This document shows positions 32,921-45,534 of a stretch of 64,000 nucleotides of DNA, piece after piece. A program made the position numbers and the translations under genes. The number at the start of each line of letters is the position of its first letter. Within the stretch, counting starts at the first letter, position 1. This DNA comes from Physcia stellaris (lineage: Eukaryota; Ascomycota; Lecanoromycetes; Caliciales; Physciaceae), in contig JABSSW010000008.1 in assembly GCA_018902385.1 (NCBI GenBank), positions 62,001 through 126,000 of the forward strand. Direction: 5' to 3'. The notes under the pieces are model-generated. The model was not told the DNA's origin, ran no database searches, and saw only the letters and a list, made by a program, of their open reading frames with translations.

Positions 32921-33468
32921 TTAAGACTGGCTGTTCAGCTTCTTGTTGAGCGCATCGCTGATCCCCTCAGAAGCCACAGAAGAGTTTTTCAAGAAGGTCG
33001 CGGAGGACTCTGCTTGAGAGAGCTCGGCGCCAACTTTCCGTGCGATGGAGTGGGAGTCATTAAGACCGTTGACCAGCCTCGTGACTTGACCACCCATCGC
33101 AAGCCAGCTCCCGGGATCTCCTCTTAAGCTCGATGCCCTTCTCATCAAGCTCCTTCTGCTCTCCCTCAATGTCTCCTCTCCCTCCCTCAGCTTCTCCACT
33201 CCCTCCCTCAGCTTCTCCTGCCCTTCCTTCAACTTCTCCTTCCTTTCCTCAGCTCCCTCACTCCGCCCTTCAGCTTCTCCTCCGCCTCCTTCAACTTCTC
33301 CTTCCTCTCCCTCAGCTTCTCCTCCTTCACATCTAAGCCCTCATGTTTTGCCCTCAGTTCGCCAGCTCTCTCCTCACCCTGCCGCCACACCTCGCTCTCT
33401 CGAGCTTTCACACTCTCGACAGCTGGACGATGCGCATCACAGAGTTCGTCGAGAAGCTGGTCGAGCAT
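32921..33468 (-). pseudogene. Broken coiled-coil ORF
   Basis: Minus-strand frames read MLDQLLDELCDAHRPAVESV, KEEKLRERKEKLKEAEEKL, then in the next frame EKLKEGQEKLREGVEKLREG and a C-terminal part TRLVNGLNDSHSIARKVGAE. The Lys/Glu repeats (EKLREGxEKLREG) form a strong predicted coiled coil encoded by short tandem repeats of DNA. The frame changes once near 33.24 kb, inside the repeat. Further upstream, to about 33.65 kb, related protein-like sequence (RPLHEAERKRNEESVQK) is interrupted. No family is recognised. Same setting as the coiled-coil ORF at 12 kb. Confidence 0.4.
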
Positions 33469-33469
33469 C

Positions 33470-34015
33470 TTCGAAGAGAGACGACATCTCGGCTAGCAGA
33501 TTAGCTCACTGAGTGGTGAAGCTTGATCTATGCGCTAGGAGAGTCGAGCAAACTTCACAGAGCTCTTTTGGACCGACTCCTCATTGCGCTTACGTTCTGC
33601 TTCGTGCAACGGACGCCAGTCCAGCTCGAGTGCAGATCTGGCAAAGAGTGCTCGCCTTGAAAAGTGCGAGCGCGAGTGCGGACAGGGAAAGAAAAGAGAG
33701 GGAAGAGCGGACCTCGTGGGCTTTTTGTGTGGGCTAGCGTGGCGCTAGTTTGTTGCCGAGATTACATCGGTGTCACTCGAGATAAGAAGGATTAGGGTTT
33801 CCGTGTCATGACTACGCGTGGGAAACAGAAACAGAAGAGACAGTATTTGCTGGCTGCGGAGATGAAACACGGTCTCTTGACTCCAGCTCCCGTGATTAAT
33901 CGATAGAAAGGATCTGACAACGGTGGTTGCCCTGCTACGGCTGGGGGTGTATCTAGTTCTCTTCTCTTCTGATCCTACTATCCACAAAACCTAGAATGAT
34001 AGGACAACCGCGGTT
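33470..34015. other. Short intergenic stretch
   Basis: Apart from the upstream remnant of the coiled-coil ORF, nothing is recognised. Confidence 0.4.
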
Positions 34016-36469
34016 TCAACTCCCCTCAACCTCCCCAATCCTCTTCGCCATCGGCGCCGTGACCTGAATCGCGCTCTCCACCCTCTCCGCCGAGATCTGA
34101 TACCCCTTACAAAGACACCAACTCCGTGCCGTCTTGACGGCATTCTTAATCTCCCTCCCATTCAACTCCCACGCCGCCAACTGCTCAATCTCTGCGGTCT
34201 CGAGGCGGCGGAAGCCGGGAGCTGTGGATGCTGCTGCGGGGTTCTCGGTTTCACTTTCGAGGAGCAGACGGTCGAGGAATTTGCGCCAGAGTTGGGTGCG
34301 GTAAGGGAATGAGAGTGGGGAGAAGAAGAGGTGGATGTTGACGCGGGAGCGGAAGGCGAGGTCGATGGTCGAGGAGAGGTTGGTGGTGAGGAAGATGATG
34401 CCTTTGAAGTATTCGAGTTCGCGGAGGAAGACTGGGGATTGTCAGCAGGTATCATGAAGAGGAAAAAGAGATAGCTTACTGGATACCAGTTCATTGCGGG
34501 CAATGTCTGCATAAGAACGCTCCGCCATGAAGACGTCCGCCTCTGCTCTTCGATTAGCTATGGGCCAGGCACTGAATATCTTCTACAAACTCACCATCCA
34601 AGAGAATGACAGCATTCCACTCCGTCGCCATTTCGAATACCTTCTTGACCTTCTCCCCAAGAGCGTCAGCCTTGGTGCCAAGCTCTTCAGCATGCAGGTA
34701 GTAAAGCGGACGTCGTGTGCGATCAGCGACTGCTTCCGCAAGCAGTGTCTTCCCCGTACCCGGGGGCCCACTGAGCAAAGAGACGAGGCCTTGGCCTTTG
34801 CCTACGATCACATCGTCCAAGCCCGCCTTTGTACGCTGATGGTTTTCGACAAAGGTCAGGACAAGGTCTTTTTGCGCTTCTGGGTAGACCAGATGATCGT
34901 AGGCTTCGTCGTTCCATTGGAGGGGTTTGATATCGTCGACGTAGAATTTGACTGAGGGTATGTCAGCTCTATCCGATTCAGGCGATACATCAGATTTATA
35001 ACGTACGCCAAACTTTGTCTTTCATTGCAAATCCGGACAGCATAGGGGACATGAAGATAAGGTCTTTGCTTCGCTTTAACATGGCTGTCTTGTTGGCCTG
35101 CTGCTCTGTGTCGCTCAACGGCTTGATGTATGCACCTTCTTCGGAGGTGCTGGTATCTCCTTTCTTTGAAGGTTTCTCGATTCTCTGAAGACCTAAATGG
35201 TGTTTTGCATAGCCGTGGAAGTCGACGAGAACTCTACCAGTGACCTGAGACTCGGTCAGTTATCCCGACAAAGGAGAATCATAGACGCAAATGCTTCCAG
35301 TGGCTGATAGGGCTTTTATTAAACCCAATTGTCGAGGATCAGAAGACACGAACGCAGAAAGTATCAGCTCCTTCCGTGTCGGGCGCTCACCAATCCATAA
35401 ACAAGGAACTAATGCTGGAGATGAAGTGGAAGGAAAAGACCCAACCAGAGAAGCAAAGCGCAGGACACTGAAACATTACAAAAGCGGAACTACTCACGTT
35501 GTACTTCTTACACTTATCATCCACACCAGTCCCAGTATACTCGCGGTACTCCAACCCCTGATAGTCCAGCACCTTTTTCCCACGAACGGTCAACCGCTTC
35601 TTCAGACCTTGAACATCGGCATGAAACTCAAGTGGGTAATTCGGTAGATCAGTAATCGGCCTATTCCCGCCAAAAGCAGGAATACTGAGGACCGCATTCT
35701 TCCAATCAAAAGTCATGCCGGTGAAGACCATGCGTTCGCACATCAGTTCCAAGCGTTTGCCATCGGCGTCGCACACATAGGCCGTATCCAGGACGCGAAA
35801 CAGCCGCTCGCAGTCCCCGGAGTTGGCGAACAGGGTAGCGCCTTTGGGGAAGTATGTCCACGCCAGACTGAAATTGATCAGCTTGCTCTGGCGCAGACTG
35901 CGAAGCTTCTTCCTCATGTCGCCGAATAAGTCTGTCATTAGCTGAGTGAGCAGCTCCAGATGCTCTTTGAAGACTACATCTCGGGACACCTGCTCACGAA
36001 GAGCAAGGATCTTGTCATAGCAAAAAAAGAGCGGTTTAAACGGCTCCGCGAATTTAGCGACATCGTTCTCATCAAGGTAAAACCCCACCTCCTCGACAAT
36101 GGGTTTCAGAGCGGCCACGAGCAGCGGGCTCTGGATATCAATGGCATGCGTCTTCAAGGGCGATCGGCCGGCGATGGTATCCCTGTCCGGATCTCTGATC
36201 TTGTAAATCTTGATCGCAACGCGGTCGTATGCTCTCGCTGTCTTTTCTTTCAGCTGCTTCGGCGGTGTCTCGACCCAGTTGTAGCAGCCTTCGGAGCTGC
36301 CCTTGCCCGGGTAGAGAGTCTTGATGATGGGGGCGGTGCCGAAATTCGGATCTTTCTCTTGCAGCGGTGGGGAGGAGGTTATGGATAGATCGTCCAGCTT
36401 CTCGGAGATGAATGCTTGGGCATTGGATGTGGAGTCGGCTGCACGGCGGAATATACTCTTGATCGTCAT
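34016..36469 (-). CDS. Fungal AAA+ ATPase with long N-terminal region
   Basis: From the ATG at 36469 (MTIKSIFRRAADS) a 350-residue N-terminal region with LKTHAIDIQSPLLVAALKPI, CYDKILALREQV, LFANSGDCERLFRV and VRGKKVLDYQGLEYREYTG matches the DUF7025-type module common in fungal AAA proteins. Later exons give VTGRVLVDFHGYAKHHLG, MSPMLSGFAMKDKVW, VKFYVDDIKPLQWNDEAYDH, then Walker A GPPGTGKTLLAEAVAD, Walker B as AVILLDEADVFM (restored by using the CAG acceptor at about 34537), sensor 1 IIFLTTNLSSTIDLAFRSRV and a C-terminal helical lid ending RIGEVEGS. Introns are 45-60 nt, except one of about 250 nt near 35250-35495. The family is related to mitochondrial/chaperone AAA proteins, but substrates are unknown. 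Confidence 0.85.
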
Positions 36470-37160
36470 GATGGATTGATAGCAACCAGATTTGAAAGAT
36501 TAACGAGTGGACTTCAACACTTTACACCTGCTTGGAGCATCTCTTCAAAGGGGGATCGTGAACCTCTTAAGGGCCCCGATGTACCAGTGCTCCCTTCACT
36601 GAAAAAGACGAGAATGCCTGCCCCACAAAACACCACCAGGACTCCAGTAGTCCTGCAGGCGTTCTGCGAGGCTGGGCCATAAATTATCTCAAGTACACCC
36701 ACCATTGGACAGATAGTCTAGACTTATATTTCCCCGCAGAACAGCCACCTTTGCTGCCTACACCATAAGTCCTCCAAGACAGCTGCGACCCAATCACGTT
36801 CGTCTCTATCGTCTAGATTTGCGGAGAAAGTATTGTTCCAAGTCGACACCAGCTCGATCGAGGCTGTGTCTCTCAACCTTCACCTCAACAATTTCCCTGC
36901 TATCGTCGGCGAGTAGCCCCAAGAACCGCTCCTGGCTGCGGTTCAGTCCATCTCGCCATCACATCCTCAAACATTCATCACAGCACAAAAAGCGTACTCC
37001 CCAACAAGCATCCATCTACCCAGAAGCCATCCATCCCTTTTACACAGCCACTTTTATAGACGAACATCGGCATCAGTCCACTACCTGAACAACGAAAACC
37101 TGAAATGCGGGGAAGTGAAACATCCAGACAGACGGTCGAAAACAGGCAGCACCCATCCTA
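36470..37160. other. Upstream intergenic region
   Basis: Promoter side of the AAA gene. The plus frame at 36819-37088 has no domain and is not taken as coding. Confidence 0.4.
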
Positions 37161-37161
37161 G

Positions 37162-38180
37162 ATATCGCGCTAGGCCCGATTGAGGTTTCTACCAGCGAGG
37201 CATTGGAATCCGCACGATATTTTGGCGGTGTTTGATGAACGTGTGGTCCCAAGTCGGGGAAGCATCTCGGCGCTCAAAGGCAGCAATCACTTAAAGTACA
37301 TGTAGTTTGTCTCAGCTAATCAGACCCCTGGCTAGTTCAAAAGCCTTCATTTTTCGCCAGAGGGTCTGAGCCAAAGATCGGGTAAATCTTGTTTTGAACG
37401 TTCGCGACTGCAATATTACACAAAAACAGCACGATAAGCTGATAACTAGCGTTTTTATCGAGTATTATTGATTTACCTCAAAACATCCCGAGCGCTATCA
37501 GGGTTATTTCAGGGTTGAAGCTCTCGAAGCCACGCAATTGAACGTTCAATGCGCAATACAATTGCGCAACAAACATCATATATTATACAATTATCTGTGT
37601 GGAACATTGTAGTCTGATATCGAATTAGCAATTCTCTCGCTTTATATTGTTAAAATTCAAAATATTCGTTGCAATAATGAATTGCGCAATGTGCTTGATT
37701 TGACATTTTTTGAATTTGAAAATGTAAGGAAATGTGCGTTCACAAAACGTTCGCATTATTGCGCAATTCAATTACACAACAATCATGATGTATTTTACAA
37801 TTATTTCTTTAGAACATTGTAGTCTCGTATTGAAATAATCGTTTTCTCGTTTTCAATTAATTGTATTCGATGTGAATTGTGCAAGAGAAAACTTCGAAAA
37901 GTGCTTGATTTGAGTGGTGTCACGAAGGCAAATACGGCCATTTACCCGATTTATGGTCCAGACGTGTAGGTAAGAAGCCCGAGCCCTGTGACGCTTCGGC
38001 TACACGGCCCGAGACAACATGTAGTAGTCTTTAAGGTAGGATAATATATCGCGCTAAGCCCGATGAAGGTTGTTCGACAGGAATCAACGTGTTTCCCAAG
38101 TCGGGTATCCGCTTCTCCACGATTCGGCGCTCATCTTATCCAATTCGAACGATAAAACATGCAAGGGACGAAGACTCGCT
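37162..38180. repeat. AT-rich block between direct repeats
   Basis: Direct repeats of about 110-120 bp flank the block: ATATCGCGCTAGGCCCGATT at 37162 and ATATCGCGCTAAGCCCGATG at 38046, each followed 75-80 bp (first) or 45 bp (second) later by CCCAAGTCGGG and CGGCGCTCA. Inside, 37366-37385 reads CCAAAGATCGGGTAAAT and 37940-37957 reads ATTTACCCGATTTATGG, imperfect inverted repeats. The interior (37440-37920) is strongly AT-rich and contains two diverged tandem copies of about 190 bp (37550 and 37748) sharing GCGCAATxCAATTxCxCAAC, TTTACAATTAT-like, AACATTGTAGTCT and AAGTGCTTGATTTGA. No coding frame. Possibly a RIP-decayed non-autonomous element. Confidence 0.6.
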
Positions 38181-38386
38181 GACGAGAACGAGATGAATAT
38201 ACATTAAAAATCCAGAAGGCTACACAATCTCATTCCCTACGCTTTCCCTCTAATATCCCAGCCAGCCCACGAGTTCCATTCTAAGTTTCCAGCCGCTAAA
38301 ATGCAAAGGTCATAACGTCATCATAATTCCCAAATCTTCCAATCCCAATTCCCATAATCCAAACATAATCCGTACCGCTCTAAAAT

Positions 38387-41300
38387 CTAGACACCAGGGG
38401 TCTTGAAGTCCGGCAAGGCAGGCCAATTGCCCAGATTTCCTGGATCGCCCCCAATCCGCACAAAGGTAGATCGCGACGGGGTCGGTCCGTTGAGGATGAA
38501 CAGCTGGAACCAACCCATCGGGCAAACATACTTGTTCGGTGGCGCGGTGATCGTGCAGGTGGTGCCGGCGCAATTGATCGCAGGGAACAGAGTACGTTGA
38601 CCCATGCTGTTGCCGTGGGTGCTTGATTCAGCCCCCATGAGCGACGCGCGTGGGTTGGTAAGAGCGCCGGATGTAATTTGAACGGTAATCTGTTGACCGT
38701 AGGACCAGTCTTTGTTGGCGACCGTGAAAGTCGGGGGAGCTGGAGTACCTGGCATACGGTACGGTGGAGTGAAGACTTCGACGCGGTACTCTTCCGGGTT
38801 TTTGCCATCCTGAGGATCGGACCCCGAGACCATCACACGGCCATCCTGCATCAAGATGGCCTCGGAGTGGTACAGACGAGCGACGGTAGTGTTTGCCATC
38901 ACAGACATGCGCTGGTTGATCGGCTTGCTGGGGTCGTAGAGCACGGCATTGAGGTTGGGGCTCGTAGCAAGACCGAAGCCTGCTACACCCTGATGGGCAC
39001 CGTTGACGATCATGAAGGTTCCGTCGGGAAGAGCGGTCATGCAGGTCATGACACGCTGCGAAGGCATACGTTCGATGGTCCATTGAGGATTAGCGGCCTC
39101 AGGCTGAGTCGAGATGCAGTTGTCCGTCGCTATACCTGCCCCAGTTGTCGAGCCGCCGCAGATCAAAACGGTAAGCGGATCGTTGAAAGGTGCATATTGT
39201 GGCATGAGCATGGCGGTGCCCTCTAGCGGGTAGGTGCGTCCTGCTCCGGGATTAACAACGTTACCCGGCATGTTCGGTAGCGTTTTCTTTGTTGCGAACG
39301 TGACTTCGTCCAGAATGCGCATCTCGTTGTAGTAACCGATAACGATGCCACTGGGAACGACGAACAAGAAGGGGTATAGATTGAAGGGATCGGTGCGTCG
39401 GAGAAAGTCAAGTTCGATGACCGTGCTACCACCGGCTGGTTTCGGAAGGATTTCGAGAGACGGCTGTGGTGGACCGTTTGAGCCGTTTTCACCCCCGACC
39501 ACGAGAATGGAGCCGTTGGTCATGGTCATAGCACTAGGATACCAGCGTCCGATCTGGAGTTTGAGTTCGCTCCCGTTCTCTTGCCAGTCGTTGGTGCTAG
39601 TGGTACCTGGAGATCCATCAGGCCAGTAAATACGGATGCCGAAGAGCGAGTCGCCTGACCAGCCTCCGATGTTGATTTGTCGTCCGGCCTTGTCCGGGAG
39701 CGTTAGACTGGCAGAGCAGAAAACATCAGTCTTGACGTGCATGGGTCTCCAGGCCTTAGAGATGTCGTTGACGTAGGCCAGATCCAACTCATATGCACCA
39801 GTTGAGTTGGGCTCGCCGGTTCCGAATTTTTCGACAAACTGATATTTGCCATTGACGCCAGGAGTTGTGAGGAGAGGAATGCAGACACCGCCAATCAGGA
39901 GGGAGTACGAGCCAGCACCATTGCCGGTGGGATATGACCATGTGTAGAGAGGCGCGCCAGTCCATTGGTACCAGGAGAGACGATCGCCACCACCGCAGAG
40001 GTAGTCACCGTTACCAGAACAAGCCACGTTGCAGTCGGATTCCGTTGCAACGGTAGCGCCGTTGGACTCGATCTCGTCAATGTCACCGCAGTCTACACTC
40101 AATCAGTATACAATCTGGACAGGGCTTCGGATAGCCTCTTACAGCATTCTTGACCGTACTCCATGCCGCCAGCCATGAAGCCGAATTGAGCGCATTGGTT
40201 GAGACAGCTGGTAGCGGTATTGGTGGTTGGGTTGGTGATTTGATATTTCCACACCTTTCGGTTGTTGCTGCCCTCACTGAAACCGCTGTTAGCATAATTT
40301 CTGGATGGGGTGAAAGGAACTCACGTGATGCAGCCTTTGTAGGTCCAAGAGCCAGGTAGGTTGGACGTTTGTGGTCCGGTGGGCGCGCGGACATCCAGAT
40401 CGCCTCTAGCGTAGATGGACTGTCTGTTGGGGCCTCCGCACTTTTCTTTGTTGTTGCCAGCGCAGGCAGTGTTGCAATCTGTATCGGCGTTCGCAAGAAC
40501 GCCGCCATTAGTAATACTATTACCACAGAAGCACTGAGTACTATACTCCATACCTGCAACCTTGTACCCGGAGGCCACACAAGCTGCAACGCAGGATTCA
40601 ATAGTTAGTGTCTGGGAGTCCGGTTTTTGTACATTAAGTATACGCCCATCGGCATTATCGACATAGCATCCCTTGTAACTCCATCCGGTAGGAAGGCCTG
40701 TTGTGCTACCAGCACCAGTAGAAGTAGGCGGTTCGGTAGGCGTGGTAGGCGTGGTAGGCGTGGTAGCTCCACCGTCCCCATACTTATACATGTCAAGTCG
40801 GTCTGTGGATATTGTCAGTAGTTGTTAGATTCGACGTGACGGAAGTTGTGCTTACTTGGACCACCACAGTATTCGGTTGCGTTGCCATTGCAAGGCATAT
40901 TACAGCCTTTCAAGCCATCTGGAGCCGGGCCGTTGTCACCACCAATGGAGTTGGCGCAGTAGCACTCTCCAGCATACTCGAGGCCGGCATACTGATAGTT
41001 TGCAGACTTGCAAGCAGAAGTACAAAGAGCTACAGTGAGAGCAGCTGCACCACCAGTAGTGGCAACATCATTGGCAAGAGCACGAACGCCGGCATCACTA
41101 AAGAGGAAGCAGATTAGAAAAACTTCTGCAAATCACCGTTGAAAATAGTCGCATCAAGGAACCGCTTCACAGAATCGAATGTCGGGACTTTTCACAAAAG
41201 GTGGAATACAAGGTGTAGCCACACATGATACTTGAAAGGTGCTATCGTGTAGCAGAAGCTATTCATCTACCCGGAAAAGACACCACATATGGCATGATGA

Positions 41301-42032
41301 ACGCACAAACAACAATCACTTATTCCGATAATTAGATGCCAAATACGTGAGTAACAAATAGTGAAAAATGAGATGGTAATGGAGAGATAGAGTGAAGGAC
41401 GTACGTGTAGCAGCCAAGACTAGTCCAGCCAGCAGGGCCGGGGTTATGGACAGGGGCGGACTAAAGATGTCAGACTATGTTCCGGTAGGTATGGAATATT
41501 TGAGCTTACTGCGGGTTTGACATTGGGGTTGCTGAACACAGTGAGGCGGTTGCCGGCTCCACAAGCTTCGGTAGCGTTACCAGAGCAGCTCATGTTACAA
41601 TCGCCTGCGGGAGCAGCAGCAGCAGTGCTATCGAGGGTATTTCCACAGTAGCATTCTGAAGCATACTCTATCCCTGCATAGGCAGCACCCTTTCCGCCAC
41701 AGAAGGCAATGCAAGATTTCTCAGTCATTGCAGTACCGCTTGTATATGTAGGGCCGCCCAAGGCACGACCACCGGTGCCCTCGCTACAGATTCGTGAGCC
41801 ATTTGTTCAGGGAGATGTGCCAAATAGACATACGTCCAGCATCCGGCATATGTCCATGGCGATGGAGGTGAAGCGACGATTACGGCACGCTTTTGGAGGA
41901 TGGAGGCAGTTGAGGGAGCAAACTAGGCAATGTCAGCTTCGTTATCCAAGGCCCAGCCCGTCATATCGTAAGACATACTGAAGATAAAACTATTGCCAGC
42001 GACAATGCTGCATTAAAGAATGTAAGAGCCAT
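38387..42032 (-). CDS. Secreted copper-radical oxidase (glyoxal oxidase type) with four WSC domains
   Basis: ATG at 42032; signal peptide MALTFFNAALSLAIVLSSFA, then a KEX2-like LQKR. Four WSC domains follow: YAGCWT...ASECYCGNTL...CSGNATEACG; LGCYT...AGECYCANSI...CNGNATEYCGG; YKGCYVD...STQCFCGNSI...CAGNNKEKCGG; YKGCIT...GQECYCGDI...CSGNGDYLCGG. A TPTTPTTPT linker lies between the second and third. The catalytic part (AA5 subfamily 1) shows the Cys of the Cys-Tyr cofactor in VFCSASLTLPD, its Tyr in RWYPSAM, the axial Tyr and His in ARLYHSEAILM and the second His in SSTHGNSMGQR; a DUF1929 domain closes the protein. It oxidises aldehydes or alcohols with release of H2O2. The WSC domains likely bind wall glucan. 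Introns are short, except one of about 290 nt between WSC1 and WSC2 (41108-41404). Confidence 0.93.
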
Positions 42033-42136
42033 CCTTGACGATAATCAAGTACGGACAACGAACGAATGTATAAGTATTAGAAGCCGTGTAGAACAACTTA
42101 GCCGTAGGCAAACAAAAGAACGAGCAGAAGCCCAAC

Positions 42137-42144
42137 ATTTTATA
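42137..42144 (-). promoter_or_regulatory. Possible TATA box
   Basis: TATAAAAT on the minus strand, about 105 bp upstream of the oxidase start codon. Confidence 0.4.
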
Positions 42145-45100
42145 ATGAGGCCTATCCTGCAAGGCCTAACAAACACAGCGGATGCTCTACTGTCAGCATT
42201 TGAGCCTCATCCTCCAATCGCCTGGGATGACAGGGTAAGCCTAGCTCTAGCGAGTCGGTGTGAGCACGGAGCTCAGGATGTCCTGATCCATGTGAAGGCC
42301 CAAATGACGACTCCAGAAGGGCCCGAAAGCCAATGGTACGAGGAAGAGCCGGTTGACGAGCGGTAAGAGAATTTCGTATCCATTGGTAAACTGGAGACGC
42401 TATCAGACCTCGTCAGCAAGGACGCGGCAAGGAGGCGATGCTTCCCTCTGCCATCTCACTCTCGCTAAAACTCGTATTAATCTAGCAGCGTCCACGGGAA
42501 CGAGGAAGAAAGGGAAGAGGGGTGCTCGGATGAACTATGCGACCCAGATACCTCTTTGGCACGTGTGAAAATCTATCAATATACTTCCAACCAGCTTCTA
42601 CGTTTTCCCAAAGATTGGACCGACTACTGCAGCCTTTTATGCATGATGCATAAGCCACCAGCTGCCGTGGCTTAATGATCGTCAAGTTGCCCCAAAGATT
42701 TGGAACAGGAAGAAAAATTGATTGGTGCATCTTTTGCGGCTGGTTGACGGCAAGGCTAAAAAATCGCTCACTGCCGAGTCAGTGGTGCATTGAGTTTTCG
42801 CTCGCAGTTCCCCACGGATCTTCAACCGATTTCTGGTAACTCTTAACTCTCCTAGGAGCTCGTAACGTCCTTCTCCAGCCTCCGGGCATAAGGCGGCAGT
42901 TCGTACATGACGCCATCTGCAGTTTCATCGGGCATGTTGGGTGGAGGAAGATCTGTGCAGACACGCGACAGCAATGAATTAACAGATAGAATCTCAGTGG
43001 GTGATGAACAGACTGCAGTTCTGGACGAGGCATGAAAGGTCCGATCACAGATTCACCGTATCAGCGTCGACACAGGAGTCGTCGGCCTAAAGCGATAAAC
43101 GGTCGCCGACCAGCTGACTAGAGTTGATGCTGTTGTGACTCGTCCATGAAAGGAATCCCAGCCTGGAGAGGACGGCGGAGGATCCAGAGCTGCAGTCAGC
43201 AAAAGACCATTAGCCGGGTGGAGTTTAGTGAGGAGGGGCAAGGCTCTAGCGGGCCAGATTGAGTGGCTCTTCCTAGCGAACCACCCACGCCATCCTCATG
43301 TTACCAAAAGCCCATAGGCACACCGCGACTTTTAGAAATCATCCATCTCCCTTGATCACCCTCCCCCGTCTCTGATAGCTCGGCCTTACCCAGGCCCCTC
43401 GGCACATGCTTTTTATGCCTGTGACCTCTTCTGGTAATCCAGGTCAGATGGACGTCTGTTTCCAGAACAGCGAGGCCGCTTGGCCATCCTGGAAACCTTC
43501 TGTCCGGCTGCCGCTTCTTGATCGGTCTCTAGAGGCCGATTCCTAGGAGATGGTAGCCCGCCGAGCCCGCTCAGGTGCGGGCTTTTGACGATAAGCCAGG
43601 CACTGGAGGAGATAAGATGAATGGGTGGCGTAGACATCGTAATTCGTGAAGTACCATGTACCCTCGTACCGTGCTATGCATAGATTCGGTACGTAGATAC
43701 TTTGGATACGAGCAACCATCAGGCCGCACGGTGAGGACCGTCTGGTGACTTTTAATAATCATGTGGAGCAAAGGTTGGTAATAGGTGGGAGATGTTCGCA
43801 TGTGTTCGCATGGCTCGCATGGGAGCGCATAAAGTGTGCTGCATGGTTATCGTCAGCTGTGGAGGCACCATCATATTGCATACCAATGACAAGCATCCAT
43901 CAAAGCCAAGCATGTTAGGGTCACACCGTGGCGATTCTCGTCGGAATCGCCCACATATGCTCCAGATCGAGAGAGTTACGGTGGCATTCATGTCGATCCT
44001 GGTCTGCTCCATCGTCAATGCCTCGATCTGGATATCATCGCAGTCGCGGCTGAAGCGCTATGCACCATTCCTGATTCTGGCCCAGAGCACTGCTCTCAAA
44101 CGGAAGCCTTTCTCGCCTAATGCTTTGACTTATCGAACTTTAGGATTGTATACCTCGTTTGTTCGTGGTGTCCCACCTCGTCTTTTAGAGTGAAACTGTA
44201 GTCAGACGCCTCCCGCTGTCAAAATGACGATGACAGCCACAGCAAAGCTTGAAAGCACGTGAGGATTGACCGCCGTGGGCGTTAGGGTGTTTGAAGCCAT
44301 CCGTGTGATGGAGGTACGGCCCCAGCATTGTTTTCCAATAATTCTGTTAGAATATGCGCGGTCTCTTCTCGACCCAGCGATGGTGTGTAGTACTGAGGCG
44401 AAGTGAAGATCCTGACTCGTGTATCCATCACCCTGGAGCCTCAAAACGAGCATCTCCAAGCTCTCCAATCCTGATGTCCTGCTGTGAATGGTGACGATTG
44501 GACCCAGCAATCTCCTGGGAATGCTGCAAGCATGCTGCAAGCAAAATGCATACAATAATATCTCTGTGGTAGCGATACGCCGAACTGGAGCGTAAGCGAC
44601 AAGCGACCCAAAAGTTAGTTTAGCAGAGCCTTTGAGCTGGGAGTATCTTTAAGGTTCCCGGTTGATCGACAACGCCTTCGGCCTCGACCTACATAAGCGA
44701 TATTGCCGCTCTTGGCACGGGGCTCCAGTGCTACCTCATCTCTACCAGATTCATGCACTTCAGTTTTCGTTGGTGGCGACAGATACGACATCTTTGACTT
44801 TTTTCTTCTAGTGAGATGCCCCGTCAGACGCCTTGTTCAGTCCTGATTGAATAACATCGAGTGCCGCAGAACGACGCCCCGCTCGTACGAGATGCCACGC
44901 TAAGGTCGTGGCAAGCCCATTTTCAACTCTCTTCTCTTATTTTTGTGCCGCAGAGTCTTAGATAGCAGCTGAGGGATTCCATCTCAAAAATTTATCAATC
45001 TTTCCCCCTTGTTGGATGAAAGCCCCAATATGCGGGTCTTCCTTTGATAGTACCGGGACGACAAGGCAGTAACATCGTAGGGACCTGACGCCGAATACTT

Positions 45101-45534
45101 AGAACTCTAGAGTTGTTATCCACCAGCTTATAGTGGGCTGTCGACGAAGTGGACGCCACCCGGAGATGTCGTGTGCATTCGAGGTTACCAGTGTACCTGT
45201 ACGAAGGGAGCTTGAATAAGGGCTTCCACCTTCTGTCTCACATTGTGGATTCTAAGGCAATCTCAGAGCTAAGGATGCAAGTTCAAGGAAGTCGAGGACT
45301 GGGTCAGAGCGATAGTAAGAAGGGAAGTCGCTCAAGTGGTTACACAATGTCTTAGGGTTATGGCAATTCAAGGGTACTACACTGGCTTAGTAAGGTAGGT
45401 AAGCAACGAGTTATGGTACGCTTTACATGAATATTCAAACTATCTGAACAGTCCGGAGCTTGTGAGCAACAGGATTAACTTGAGAGATTCCATGGTAGAC
45501 AGACGTGGCCACAGGAGTATGTCCTGTTCAATGT
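42145..45534. other. Gene-poor region of 3.4 kb
   Basis: Short frames on both strands, none with a domain, good splice structure or protein-like composition. A hairpin pair with a T-run lies at 43530-43588 (see findings). No other repeat recognised. It may hold decayed or lineage-specific sequence. Confidence 0.4.

Noticed and set aside
43792-44193. 133-residue plus-strand frame
   Set aside because: No domain, open shadow frame on the other strand, mixed composition; no support as a gene.
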